NCBI GenBank assembly: GCA_029891385.1
Contig: CM057228.1
Location: forward strand, 21,910,309 to 21,974,308
Length of the DNA: 64,000 bases
Reading direction: 5' to 3'
DNA from: Erythroxylum novogranatense
Lineage: Eukaryota; Streptophyta; Magnoliopsida; Malpighiales; Erythroxylaceae
Position numbers and translations under genes: made by a program. Below are positions 49,933 through 61,744 of the stretch, one piece after another (within the stretch, counting starts at the first letter, position 1; every line of letters starts with the position of its first letter). The notes below the pieces were generated by a model. That model was not told where the DNA came from. It made no database searches and worked only from the letters and a program-made list of their open reading frames with translations.

Positions 49933-51019
49933 TGTAAGTGATCTAGAAGGGGGGGTTGAATAGATCTTAAAAATTCTTTGAAAATTTCTACAAGAAAATC
50001 AGAAGTTAAAACACACAAAAACAATTTAGATAAACTTAATTGAAAAGTGTAGGGAAGAAGATCAAACACTTGTTTTTATAGAGGTTCGGTGCTAAGACCT
50101 ACGTCCTCTACCTAAGCTCCCACTTAGGATTTTGCCAACCACTTTATTGCACACTTTGTAGTTGAGTGTGAACTTTTTACAACACCATTTGAATTCCGGC
50201 TCAAGCAACCTTTTACACTCGATTTGTCTTCCGACACAAATCCTACCAATACCGCTTGATTTTCGGCTCAAGCTATCTCACACGTGACCTACCACTAGTC
50301 ACTCAATTTGTAAAAGAAATAGGATAAAGATCTTAAGAACAAGTGCTCAATACAAATGTAAAAAAAGTAAGAACAATGATGAGCAATTTGGAGCAAGATA
50401 AGAGTATTTTGACTTCTAGAACTTATATATATTCTTCATCAATCATCCACCCTTTATATAAGAAGAAATATAGCTGTTGGAGCTCTCCTAGCCGTTGCTT
50501 AATTTGTGATAGTCGTTCCTTGATAACCTCCATTTCATTTTTAGTTAATATGACCGTTGGAGCTGATTCTGTGCATCCATAAATCGACTTGTCGAATGTA
50601 TAAGTCGACTTGTTTCAACCATTTACGTAAAATTTCATCTCCGCTTTCCAATAAGTCGACTTGTGACATGTAAGTCGACTTGTTGTCCTCGATAAGTCGA
50701 CTTGTGTATGATAAGTTGACGTGTGTTGACATTTCTTCATCTGTAAGTCGACTTGTGCTTTGTAAGTCGACTTGTATTGCCTTCAATGGTAACATCCGAC
50801 CAAATCTTTTATAATCCTTATGTTTTATGCCATATTTACTTAGAAGACAACTCCCATCTTGATTCTTCATTGATTAAACACTTGCTCTTCTTGATTTGTA
50901 CAATTCTTTCATTGAACATCAATCCCAAAAATACTGAAACAATTTCTTAACCAATTTATACATTTTATTATTATCAAAACATAAGTGGAATTAATTTGCC
51001 AACCACCATTGGTCCAACA
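49933..51019 (-). repeat. 3' LTR of the short Sirevirus
   Basis: 1,087 bases, TGTTGGACC (51019) to CACTTACA (49933) on the minus strand. The palindrome array AAGTCGACTT is at 50580-50790. Differences from the partner LTR are mostly one-base length changes in homopolymers, plus one 20-base-scale gap in the array. Confidence 0.92.
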
Positions 51020-51020
51020 A

Positions 51021-51033
51021 TCTCCCCCTTTTT
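51021..51033 (-). other. Polypurine tract, short Sirevirus
   Basis: On the minus strand, AAAAAGGGGGAGA next to the 3' LTR. Further tracts with the same core lie near 51237-51250 and, partly, 51191 and 51352. Confidence 0.88.
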
Positions 51034-51734
51034 GATAATGACAAAATACTTAGAAATTGTTTAAGAAATGAAAACAAAGAAACATTGATCAAGGTTTTTA
51101 TCCCTTGTCATTTTGGTTAGAAGTCTCTCCCTCAATCATATAAATCACTGAATTTAATAACCTTAAAAAATCAATTAAAATTTTAACAAACTCCCCCTTA
51201 ATCAAGTAACTAATGAATATCCAATTTCTCATTTTTCTCCCCCTTTTTGTCATAATCAAAACAACTAATACAAACCAACAAATATGAAAAATTATCGCAA
51301 TCAAAATAGAGTAACAGGACATTAAGCACAAATAGTCTCAAATCAAACACACTCCCCCTCAATCATATGACAGTGACTAAAGGATACCAATTATCAATTT
51401 CCAATATTACTCCCACGTTTTTGTCATAATTAAAAACCAATATGAAAATTGAAAAATAGTCGCAATGCAGTCCATAAACAAAAAAAACAGCAAACACAAA
51501 TAAAGGCAATAGTCATTACATAACAGTCATAAGAAGCACCACACACTTGAAACAGCATAAGAATCCATGTAGACATAAGTCGATTTGTTTACCTCCATAA
51601 GTCGACTTATCCTGAAATTTCTTCATTCCCAAAGGCTGTGTATATCATAGGTCGACTTATTTACCAGACTTGTCATCAATTGGTCGACTTAGACACCCAT
51701 TAGTCGATTTTGTTGTTGTCTCCACTCATATGCC
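51034..51734 (-). other. Non-coding 3' region of the short Sirevirus
   Basis: Corresponds to the region between RNase H and the 3' LTR in the first copy, without the extra ORF. It holds palindromes AAGTCGACTT/AAGTCGACYA at 51575-51712 and repeated CTCCCCCTT tracts. No gene seen. Confidence 0.75.
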
Positions 51735-51775
51735 TTGAACTTCCACTATCAGTGTACCATGTGCTTGGTAGATCT

Positions 51776-53452
51776 TCATTCCTTGCTTGTACCTACAACT
51801 GCAACATCCTTTCTTTTCATTGGTACCCAAGCCATCTTGGGTCCATTTTGGTTAGACATATAAACCACATTAGGTGGTATTGAGCCTTTTAACACCCAAA
51901 CTTTCTTAACCTTAACACATCTCCTAGTGCTTTTGCATGCAATTTCTATATGACCATCTTTCAAGCATCTAGCACATTGAGCGATTTTTCCATCCTTAGT
52001 AAATTTTGAAATTAGAGAGCAATCTCTATCAAAAGGGTCATAACCTAATCCATGCTTAGAAATGGAATATCTTTGTAGTGATAACAATTTTTCAAACTGT
52101 TTATTTCCATTTGCAAATTTTCCAACTACATACGAAAATTCTTTTCTGAGTCTATCAAGTTCACAAACAAGTTTTTCTTTTTCAATAAGACATGCAGAAT
52201 GATCCTCCTTTGGACTATCTAAATCACCAATTGTTTCATGTAAGGCACTATTTTCAGCAATCAATTCTCGTATTTTCTTTCTTAATTTTTTGTTAATCTC
52301 AATAGCTTCTTCAAAATCAGCTTGTAAAGCATCAAAGGAATCTCTTAGATCTTGGTAATTATAATTTACCTCATTTTCATCATCACTAGTCAAGGAGCTA
52401 CTCGCCATGAGAGCTAGTTTATTCTCATCATTGCTTTGGTAAGCTTCCTCGTCATCACTCCAAGTTGCTACTAGACTTGTTTTCTTCTTTCCTTTGTCAT
52501 ACCTGTCATTTTTCTGAATAGACGAAGAGCTTTTGCATTCTCTAGTGATGTGGCCTTTATTTCCGCACTTCCATCATTCTTCATTGTTCTTCTTTTCTTC
52601 ATAGCCTTTATTTCTCTTTTCCTCAATTTTTCCACCACGTAATTCTTTTCTTCTGTTTTTGAGAAGTCCCTTGAACTTCCTTAAATTTCTAGCGTACATA
52701 GCGATTTCTTCGTCTTCCTCGTCTTCGTCTAATTCCTCATCACTTTCATCAACAAAAGAAGTGTTAGCTTTAAAAGCAATAGATTTTTTAGGCTTACCTC
52801 TACCTCCTCTGGATTTGAGAATAATCTCATAGTTGATGAGTGATCCCACCAAAGCATTGAATTCCAGATGGTTGAGATCCTTTGACTCCATAATTGCTGT
52901 GACTTGAGAATCCCATTCCTTCGGCAGTGATCGAAGAATTTTCTTCACCTTTTCGCTATCCGTCATATGCTTTCCAAGGTTGCCCAATTCATTTATGATT
53001 TCTGCAAAACGGTCAAGCATTGTAGAAATTGACTCACCTTCCCTCATGACGAACATCTCGTAGTCGTGGAGAAGCATGTTGATTTTTGTCTCCCGGACTT
53101 GATTTGTCCCTTCATGAGTAACTCGAAGTCTCTTCCGCATTTCCTTGGCACTGGTACACGAGTTAACTCGGTTTCTTTCCTCGACTGTGAGAGCGCAATA
53201 GAATAGCTTCATCGCTTTAGCGTTGATGTAGGCTTGTCTCCAGTCATTATCATCGTATTCCAGCTCCGTTTTTAACTCACCATTTTCTTTTAACGGTGGT
53301 TGTGGACCGAAGATAATTATCTTCCAATATTCCACTCCTTCGCTTATGATGTGGTACTTCATAGGATTTTTCCAAGAAGAATAATTAGTACCATTAAATA
53401 AAGGAGGGCGATAATTTGTGTTACCTTCTTCCGCTAGTTTATTGTGTGCCAT
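51776..53452 (-). pseudogene. gag: Sirevirus gag with one stop in zinc knuckle 1
   Basis: One frame of about 559 codons from ATG 53452 (MAHNKLAEEG) to TGA at 51776-51778, interrupted once at 52574-52576. Residues 15-230 are a copia Gag capsid region (PLFNGTNYSSWK; MLDRFAEIINEL; ILRSLPKEWDSQVTAIMES). An acidic stretch (ESDEELDEDEEDEE) and a basic one follow. Then comes a zinc knuckle whose first Cys is replaced by TGA (stop, then WKCGNKGHITREC), and a second knuckle CARCLKDGHIEIAC. The stop removes both knuckles from the main product. A true family start is likely, because the ATG lies 14 bases from the primer site. Confidence 0.9.
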
Positions 53453-53465
53453 CCCGGATACTTAC

Positions 53466-53476
53466 GCTCGATACCA
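53466..53476 (-). other. Primer binding site, short Sirevirus
   Basis: On the minus strand, TGGTATCGAGC two bases after the 5' LTR. It resembles the initiator methionine tRNA site TGGTATCAGAGC with one base missing. Confidence 0.8.
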
Positions 53477-53478
53477 AT

Positions 53479-54537
53479 TGTAAGTTTATCTAGAAGGGGG
53501 TTGAATAGATCTTAAAATTCTTTGAAAATTTCTACAAGAAAATCAGAAGTTAAAACACACAAAACAATTTAGATAAACTTAATTGAAAAGTGTAGGAAGA
53601 AGATCAAACACTTGTTTTATAGAGGTTCTGCTAAGACCACGCCCTCTACCTAAGCTCCCACTTAGGATTTTGCCAACCACTTTATTGCACACTTTGTAGT
53701 TGAGTGTGAACTTTTTACAACACCACTTGAATTCCGGCTCAAGCAACCTTTTACACTCGATTTGTCTTCCAACACAAATCCTACCAATACCGCTTGATTT
53801 TCGACTCAAGCTACCTCACACGTGACCTACCACTAGTCACTCAATTTGTAAAAGAAATAGGATAAAGATCTTAAGAACAAGTGCTCAATACAAATGTAAA
53901 AAAAGTAAGAACAATGATGAGCAATTTGGAGCAAGATAAGAGTATTTTGACTTCTAGAACTTATATATATTCTTCATCAATCATCCACCCTTTATATAAG
54001 AAGAAATATAGCTGTTGGATCTCTCCTAGCCGTTGCTTAATTTGTGATAGCCGTTCCTTGATAACCTCCATTCCATTTTTAGCTAATATGACCGTTGGAG
54101 CTGATTCTGTGCATCCATAAGTCGACTTGTTTCAACCATTTACATAAAATTTCATCTCCGCTTTCCAATAAGTCGACTTGTGACATGTAAGTCGACTTGT
54201 TTTCCTCGATAAGTCGACTTGTGTATGATAAGTCAACTTGTGTTGACATTTCTTCATCTGTAAGTCGACTTGTGCTTTATAAGTCGACTTGTATTGCCTT
54301 CAATGGTAACATCCGACCAAATCCTTTATAATCCTCATGTTTTATGCCATATTTACTTAGAAGACAACTCCCATCTTGATTCTTCATTGATTAAACACTT
54401 GCTCTTCTTGATTTGTACAATTCTTTCATTGAACATCAATCCCAAAATACCTGAAACAATTTCTTAACCAATTCTATACATTTTATTATTATCAAAACAT
54501 AAGTGGAATTAATTTGCCAACCACCATTGGTCCAACA
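53479..54537 (-). repeat. 5' LTR of the short Sirevirus
   Basis: 1,059 bases, partner of 49933-51019. The palindrome array is at 54115-54300. Confidence 0.92.
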
Positions 54538-55390
54538 CAAAACGCTCAATGCTCAACTTCCACTGGCAGATGACAGGCCTTGCCATAAACAAGTCTGTAA
54601 GGAGACATATTTAATGGAGTTTTGTACGCAGTGCGGTAAGCCCAAATAGCATCGTCCAAGCGCCAGCTCCAATCTTTCCTGCTGAAGTTCATAGTCTTCT
54701 CCAAAATACTCTTTACCTCTCGATTGGACAATTCATCCAACCCATTGGTTTGAGGATGGTAGGCCGTGGAGGTCCTGTGCACAACTCCATATTTTTTAAG
54801 CAATGCAGCAAACACTCTGTTGCAGAAATGAGTCCCGCGATCACTAATGATTGCTTTCGGAGTGCCGAACCTGACAAAGATATTAGCCTTCACAAAATCG
54901 ACAACAACCTTAGAATCATTAGTTCGAGTAGCTTTTGCCTCTACCTATTTCGAAACATAATTGACAGCTAACAAAATATATTGGAAACCAAATGAAGATG
55001 GAAAAGGGCCCATGAAATGAATACCCCACACCTCAAATATTTCACAAACAATGACCTGGGTCTGAGGCATTTCATTTCTTCGGCCTATGTTGCCAATCAT
55101 TTTGCACCTGTCACATGCTTTACAAAATGCATAAGAATCTCAAAAAATGTCAGGCCAGTAAAAACCAGATTCAAACACTTTCCTAGCTATCCTATTAGGG
55201 CCAAAATGGCCACCACAATCAGATGCATGACAAAATTGCAATATGGAAGAAATATCAGATTCAGGTACGCACCTTCGCACAATCTGATCAAAACACATTT
55301 TCCATAAATATGGATCATCCCAAATATAATACCTGGAATCATTCTTCAATTTATGGCACTGTACAGATGTGATACTAGCTGGGTATCCAT
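54538..55390 (-). pseudogene. Athila-like integrase zinc finger and core
   Basis: The zinc finger (HASDCGGHFG, later CKACDRCK) and core are read in one frame with stops. The frame at 55140-55349 ends before DSYAFCK, and a second stop interrupts the VSK-VEAK region near 54950. The first catalytic Asp of the DDE triad is His here: GIHFMGP instead of GIDFMGP, codon at 55017-55019. The second Asp (IISDRGTHF) and the Glu ([10 protein letters not shown]) remain. A CGA-to-TGA stop follows VEVEH at 54546. The copy cannot encode active integrase. Confidence 0.88.
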
Positions 55391-55391
55391 T

Positions 55392-55985
55392 CTAGGTGAT
55401 AAAATTGACCAAATCCGCGTACCATAGGTTTCGACATGGCCATGTTGAAGTCACTGTGAATAACTGTTCATCAATAAACTCCTCAATAACGACCAGATCA
55501 TCTCTAGAAGTGTTTTGCAACCTACTCAGGTGATCTGTGACCAAGTTTTCTACTCCTTTTTTATCTCTAACCTCAATTTCAAATTCTTGTAACAAAAGAA
55601 CCCATCGGATAAGTCTTGGCTTCGCATCCTTTTTGCTCATTAGGTACCGAAGAGCAACATGGTCTGAATATACTATCACCTTCGTACCAAGCAAGTATGA
55701 TCGGAATTTCTCTAATGCGAAGACCACAGCAAACATCTCCTTCTCTGTGTTTGAATAGTTTTGTTGAGCACTATCCAACGTTTTTTTATGCATAATAGAT
55801 CACATGAGGGTCACGGCCTACCCTCTGCCCAAGAACTGCTCCTACAGCGTAGTTACTGGCATCGCACATAAGCTCGAAAGGGAGGTTCTAATATGGTGGT
55901 TTGATGATAGGTGCGGTAACCAGCTTTTCCTTCAAGATGTCAAAATCCTTTATGCAGTCTTCATCGAATTCAAACGGCACATCTT
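55392..55985 (-). pseudogene. Athila-like RNase H
   Basis: 55392-55793 encodes [20 protein letters not shown], then [10 protein letters not shown] and [15 protein letters not shown], the standard gypsy RNase H second half. The first half (FELMCDASNYAVGAVLGQR) lies just upstream in the RT frame, shifted by one base in a run of A at about 55793. Two stops interrupt the linker from RT (at 55984-55986, and in PPY-NLPFEL near 55890). Confidence 0.85.
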
Positions 55986-55986
55986 T

Positions 55987-57166
55987 CTATAGAAGTTTGC
56001 TCATAGGATGAGCGATCTTCGAAAAATCTTTGATAAACCGTCTGTAAAAACCTACATGACCAAGAAAGGAGCATACTTCCCGCACATTTGTGGGGTAAGG
56101 CAACGAGCTAATCACATCAATTTTTGACTTATCCACTTCAATGTCCCTAGCCAAAACTATATATCCCAGTATGATGCCTTGATTAACCATGAAATGACAC
56201 TTTTCATAATTAAGCACAAGATTTTTTTCAATGCATCTTTTTAACACTTTCCTCAGATTTTCTAGACAAGATGTAAAGGAATCTCCATACATAGTAAAGT
56301 CATCCATGAAGACTTCAATATTTTCCTCTACATAGTCAGAAAAGATACTTACCATACATCTCTGAAATGTCGTCGGAGCGTTGCAAAGACCAAATTACAT
56401 ACGTTTGTAGGCGAAAGTGCCAAACGGACAAGTAAACGTCGTCTTTTCTTGATCTTCAGGCACTACAAGAATCTGGTGAAAGCCTGAATAACCGTCTAAA
56501 CAACAATAGTGAGAATGACCTGCAAGTCTCTCAAACATCTGATCATTTAATTTTCTAAAATCAATACATACACGCCACCTGTTTTGAACTCTAGTGGGTA
56601 CTAATTCACCTTTTTCATTCTCAACAACAGTAATGCCAATTTTTTTAGGAATTACTTGTGTTGGACTTACCCGCTGGCTACCTGAAATAGCATAGATCAC
56701 GTCCGTAGCCAATAATTTCAGTATCTCCGTTTTTACAACCTCCATCATTGGTGGATTCAATCGACGCTGAGGTTGCCTACTGGGTTTGCAATCATCCTCC
56801 AACAAGATTCGATGCATGCAAATGGTAGGGCTAATTCCCTTGATGTCTACAATCGACCATCCAATAGCTTCTTTATTTTTCCTGAGTACACGGATAAGCC
56901 TCTCCTCCTCCAAATCGCTCAACTGATTGGAAACAATCACAGGTAATATTTCGGCCTCCCCTAAGAAGACATACTTGAGGTGCGCAGGTAATACTTTAAG
57001 CTCCAATGTCAGCGATTGAAGAATGGATGGGAGTAATTTATTGCCGTTAATCTTCAGTGGTTGCTGTAACATGTCAGATGCAACCTGTAATGCCTGCAAA
57101 TCATGTACTGCATGGACCATACCTCGCGGAACTACCCATTCAGTCTCGATCTATGATAGCTTCGCA
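55987..57166 (-). pseudogene. Athila-like reverse transcriptase
   Basis: 57120-56395 and 56355-55987 are one frame separated by a TAA at 56395-56397, where the family has the P of MPFGLCNAP. Motifs: LPVIVSNQLS, AIGWSIVDIKGISPTICMHR, QRRLNPPMMEVVK, then the catalytic VFMDDF and GFYRRFIKDFSKIA. In RKLN-DQMFERLAGH about 13 residues (family: TRKDHFPLPFI region) are missing at 56544/56545, an in-frame deletion in the RT fingers. The interval 57121-57166 joins it to the Z target duplication. Confidence 0.9.
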
Positions 57167-57903
57167 GGAGTTGTTGGGCCCCGTTTCTGAAGCCCAACAA
57201 TCATTCCGAAGTCACAAAATAGGAGTATAACACCTTGTAGGGTTATTTCAATTAACCCTTATTAGCCATCATCAGTTCTTCTTCATTTTCATAACATCTA
57301 AAAAAAAAATTCGTCACAATTTGTTCAATGGCGTGCCCATACAAATCAATCACCATAATCAAACTCATTTCTCATATTTGTGCATAGAATTTGGAAACCT
57401 TCAAATCAGAATTTCAATTTGGCTTCTTCAAATAAATCATAGCTCTAAGCCTCTATTTTGTTTTGAAGCAAGAATCACCTCAATCGGAGCTCTATAGCTC
57501 AAGATATGCGCAAAATTCCAAAGCGTGTTTATACCTCAATCATGCTCTCTAAACTGACCTCTCACTTTCTTACAATCCAAAATTTTCAAATAAAATCCAA
57601 AAGCTCCCAATTTTCTTGGATAGATAAATACATGTCTTAGGAATATATCTATTTAAGAATCACTCAATTTGGAGGTCAGACGAAGGAGTTATGGGCAAGA
57701 GACTCCAATATGTTTATGCCCTTATTCCAACTGAACATGTTTTGGCGTGATTGTCATAACTTTCACTAAAAATGTCTGATTAATTTAGTTCTTCGGCCAT
57801 CTAAAAGTAGACTTCTAGATCTACAACTTTCATGAAGACCACAAAGTCAGATTCTACTTCTAAAATGGTCAAAAATCACGATTTCATGAAGTTGTCCCGT
57901 GAG

Positions 57904-58013
57904 TGTCCGTTTAACGGACATGCATGTCCGTTTAACGGACACTGTCGGGCCAAAATGCACTTTCTCACCCGAAAAAGTCCGTTAAACAGACATTAAATCT
58001 GCTAACGGACATG
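57904..58013. repeat. GTCCGTTTAACGGAC palindrome cassette 5
   Basis: Perfect units tgtccgtttaacggaca at 57904-57920 and 57925-57941 form one pair. Decayed units follow at 57977-57992 and 57996-58011. Confidence 0.92.
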
Positions 58014-58942
58014 GGCGATGCTTGGGTCCTTTTTGGCTCACTTCAAATGATTCATCCCATAAACCTCTCTAACATGTTATTCTAAGACAACCTACAATTC
58101 GCAATCTCAACGAAGAATCATATACATACACACAATCCAATTTTACTGCCAACATACTCACTTGTAAATATGACAAAATCATACACAAAATGAAATCCTC
58201 AAATTCACAATCTCATTACCAAGAAAAGTAAATATAAGAACAAGCTTTATTACATGACAATTTACATATCACAACTTTAAAACAATATCAAATAGATGCT
58301 CAAAGTTTGGTATGCTTCATAAGCTATACAGAAGTGTTCGAACTAGCTTAATACAAAAGCTAACTATATCGAAGTTGTCCAATTGCCTTGCAAGGATCGC
58401 TAATCTTCCTGTTTTGCACCTGAGGAGTGGGAAAATATTGAGTTGAGCTACTCAGCTCAGTGGCTAATCTATTTATAACCATTGGCGATGAGCCACACAA
58501 TCAAACATATTCGAATGTCCATATAAGCATGCACATCTTATCTTGATCCATCGACGCAAGTTCAACATTCATAACTCATAAATCATATAAATCATCACAT
58601 TAAATATATTTGATGTAATTTAACATAGCAAGTCGAAATGCAAATGCACAATCAAATGGCTCGAGGGTTCCGTGAAACAAAATGGAGAAACCGAAGTTTA
58701 CACCGTGAACGAAACGAGTCCATTTTCGAATCTCGTGGGCCACAAGCGGACAGCTGGGAGAAGGCTTTACGTCGACGTGCACGTGACTATGAAATGGTTC
58801 TTCTCTTGCCCAAACACAATCAATTTTCATGCTCAAATCAATCATTCATGATTTCATATTCTCATGCTTTTTCTTCTTTCCATTAAATCAAAATGCCATG
58901 ATACAATTTCAAAGCATGACATAATCAAAATGCCACCATACA

Positions 58943-61744
58943 TGTAGCGCCCCCTCACCGTAGGGTACACATCGGGACGCCCGGAGGTCGCTCCGACACG
59001 TATCCCACAATAAAGGTGCACCACCAGAACATTCCCACTAATAATCCACATGGTATCGCAATAATTAAAATCATAATATATCAGAAATCAGTAACTTTTA
59101 AAATCCAAAAGAATCTTAATACAGACATCCAGTATCAGAATAGACAAGTCTATCAATCCCCTAAACAAAACCAAAAAGGAAACTGATACAAACATCTATC
59201 CTAAGTCATCCTCAAAGTCCAACCCGGTGACCGACACATGTGCCATCACTTCTCTTGCCCTTGCACGCCGCACGGCAGGAAAAGGCTATCTCCAGAGCTA
59301 GGAGTCTACTCTATCAGTCCAGAAAAATAGGTTGCAATTTTGGGTGAGTTTACGAACTCAGTGAGAAACCATCATCGATGGTTCACTCAAATCATGCATT
59401 ACGCAGATTACAGACAACACACACAAGAATATTCAATTAACAATATTACATAACAATTTACTGATAGTCTATAACAGTTTATAGATCAAATAACAATTTA
59501 CAATAACATATAATCATTTAAGATTATCATATCACACTTCACAAGATTATGCAACGATTTCTGAAGACGTAACAATTTGCGCCTCTCATGTCATCACACA
59601 ATTCAAGAAGTTTGCAATTCAATCACCATGTGTATACAATGCATATGAGACTCTATTCCAGCTTATTCAAATGTCGTGCCCAAGTGCTCATCAAGATTGA
59701 TGGGGGACGCGTGTGATTTCTCCTCTCGGGCTCGAGGTCCGGTCAAGATAAGATGTTCGAGCTCGAGGCTCTTTTCAGTGATAATAGCACTTGGGTCACA
59801 TATCCATTATCTGATCATGCATTTATGCATGCAATGCAGTGTTCAGTAATTCAGTGTATGGCCATAATATCCTAGTATTGCATTTCTCAGTATCATACAG
59901 TAGTCTAATCCAATACAGTAGAAACATGTCATCCGATCATGTACATTTCAGTAATCATACAATTTCACATTGGCAAGTAATTCACATTGAGCATTTTAGA
60001 CAATCAGGAATTTGAGAAACTAACTAGGTTACTCACCTGTAACTTCCGAGCTACTGCCTGGAAGATCCAGCAATATCCGTGGAATGACGATCCAACGGCG
60101 CCTCTATAACAGTAAAATACAGTCCCATTACTAGATGCTCAATTAAAACGATTCAGTAATACATATGTCTCAGTGGAATTATGTATAATGCATGCTCACG
60201 ATTTTCGGCGCTAAAACCCAATTTTGGACTCTTATGTCCCATTCTAACTCGCAGTTCGATTGATCGACAATAATTAATCCAATCCTATAATTCAGTTCAA
60301 TTTCCTCAATTCGTACTTCCTATAACAGTTCCATATTCACTGGATCAAAAACCTCCATTGAAAACCTCAATTAAAACTCCAATTGTCTCAATTCAATACT
60401 TAGGTCACACTATGAACCATAATTGACCTTAATCTCGATAAATCAATACCACTTAAATTAAATTCTAACTCCTATAATTATCCTCAATTGTAGACCTCTT
60501 TCTCTCGTTCGTAATGAATCAAGAATCACCTCAATCGGAGGTCTATACCATAAATTATACCCAATAAACTAAAATCAATCCAATCAGAAAAACCCCTTCG
60601 CCACGACCTACAGCCCTCGTCGCGACGTACAGAGGATCGCTCGTCGCGGCGTGAATGATGCTCGTCACGGCGTGTGCCCTTTTCACGCTCGTCGCGACGT
60701 AAGCCAGAAGGCTCGTCGCGACGTACATCCAGGCGCTCGCCGCGGCGTCCCGCTGCGCTCGTCGCGGCGACCACTATATTTTCTCGCCGCGGCGAGGCAC
60801 ACCAGACGTCGCGACGTGCGAGTCGCCCACTGTCTTCTCCAATCGATTTCCGTCCATTTCTCTCTCTAAAACCTCCATTAAACACTCCCATCTACCCAAC
60901 TCAACCATAATAAATGCCATAAATGCAATAAAAACCATTAATAACAACATTAATGCCATTAAAACTTACCAATCGAAGATCAATCCCTAAATTTCTCAAA
61001 ATCACCGTAACCCTAAAACTTTCTCAAATCAACGATTAACCACTCTCAACCCTTCTCAACCTTCATCAATCACATTAAACAAGTTAGCTTTGCACAATGA
61101 AGAGAAAACCACAAGGAAAAATTGAAGAATCCTCACCGATGGGAGGAATCGAAGATCACAGTGGGAAGAGGAAGAGAAGAAATGCTTTTGCCTTAGGATA
61201 AAATCCACAAATTTCAAACCTTGCTATTTATAGACATAGGTCTCCAAATCAGTCCAAATTTCAGTTTCTAAATTTCAATGGCTCAACATTTTAATTTCCT
61301 AACAGTATAACTCTAATTTTTCCTTTGCCATTGGACAATTCTTTCAGTACTATACAGTCAATCAGTCGGTCACTCCAAAATTTTCGGTCCAGGCATTTTC
61401 TCCTGAATTTTCCGAAAATTTCCTATAAGCCACTATCAATAGCCAATCACTCTTAGACTATTTTAAATCAGTCACTCAAGCCCACTTACTCTTAATTTCT
61501 CAATCAATCAATCATAATCCAGTCAGTTCAGTCAGTTTCCAGTTCACAATTCAATCAATTCATAATCACAATTAAAATGCCGAAAAATCATGAATGCATG
61601 TACCTATGAATAAATTTATATGCAATAAACCTGTTCCTCTATAATCAGAGGCCAGTAACATGCTCAATCAGTGAATGCAATGAAATATATCAGTCTGACC
61701 CAATATTACCATAATACCCTTGCTAACAGTAACGGGATGTTACA
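58943..61744 (-). repeat. Solo LTR W (minus), Tekay type
   Basis: On the minus strand it runs TGTAACATCCCGTTACTG (61744) to GGGGGCGCTACA (58943), 2,802 bases, with perfect target duplication ataca at 58938-58942 and 61745-61749. It is close to S in layout: hairpin pair at 59341-59388, GAGCTCGAGGCTC block at 59757-59772, GC-rich cassette at 60596-60820. The arginine-rich reading frames over the cassette come from its repeats and are not evidence of a gene. Confidence 0.9.
60596..60820. repeat. GC-rich CTCGTCGCGACG array in W
   Basis: About ten units of CTCGYCGCGRCG spaced about 21-27 bases apart (for example at 60616, 60640, 60688, 60711, 60736, 60758, 60783). Spacers differ, so the motif rather than the whole unit is conserved. 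Confidence 0.95.

Larger units (their letters stand above)
49933..54537 (-). mobile_element. Short Sirevirus derivative: LTRs, gag, no pol
   Basis: Two similar LTRs (49933-51019 and 53479-54537), perfect target duplication caaaa (49928-49932, 54538-54542), a primer site, gag and polypurine tracts, in 4.6 kb. Compared with the copy at 1-7077, pol and the extra 3' ORF are missing. The sequence passes from just after the DSG-like protease start (51735) straight into the AAGTCGACTT region. This matches the class described as TR-GAG (terminal repeats plus gag only). It could move only with proteins from a full copy. Confidence 0.92.

Noticed and set aside
60526..60891. Arginine-rich protein with RRDE repeats on the minus strand
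   Set aside because: It is the translation of the CTCGTCGCGACG array; other frames over the array are equally open and arginine-rich.
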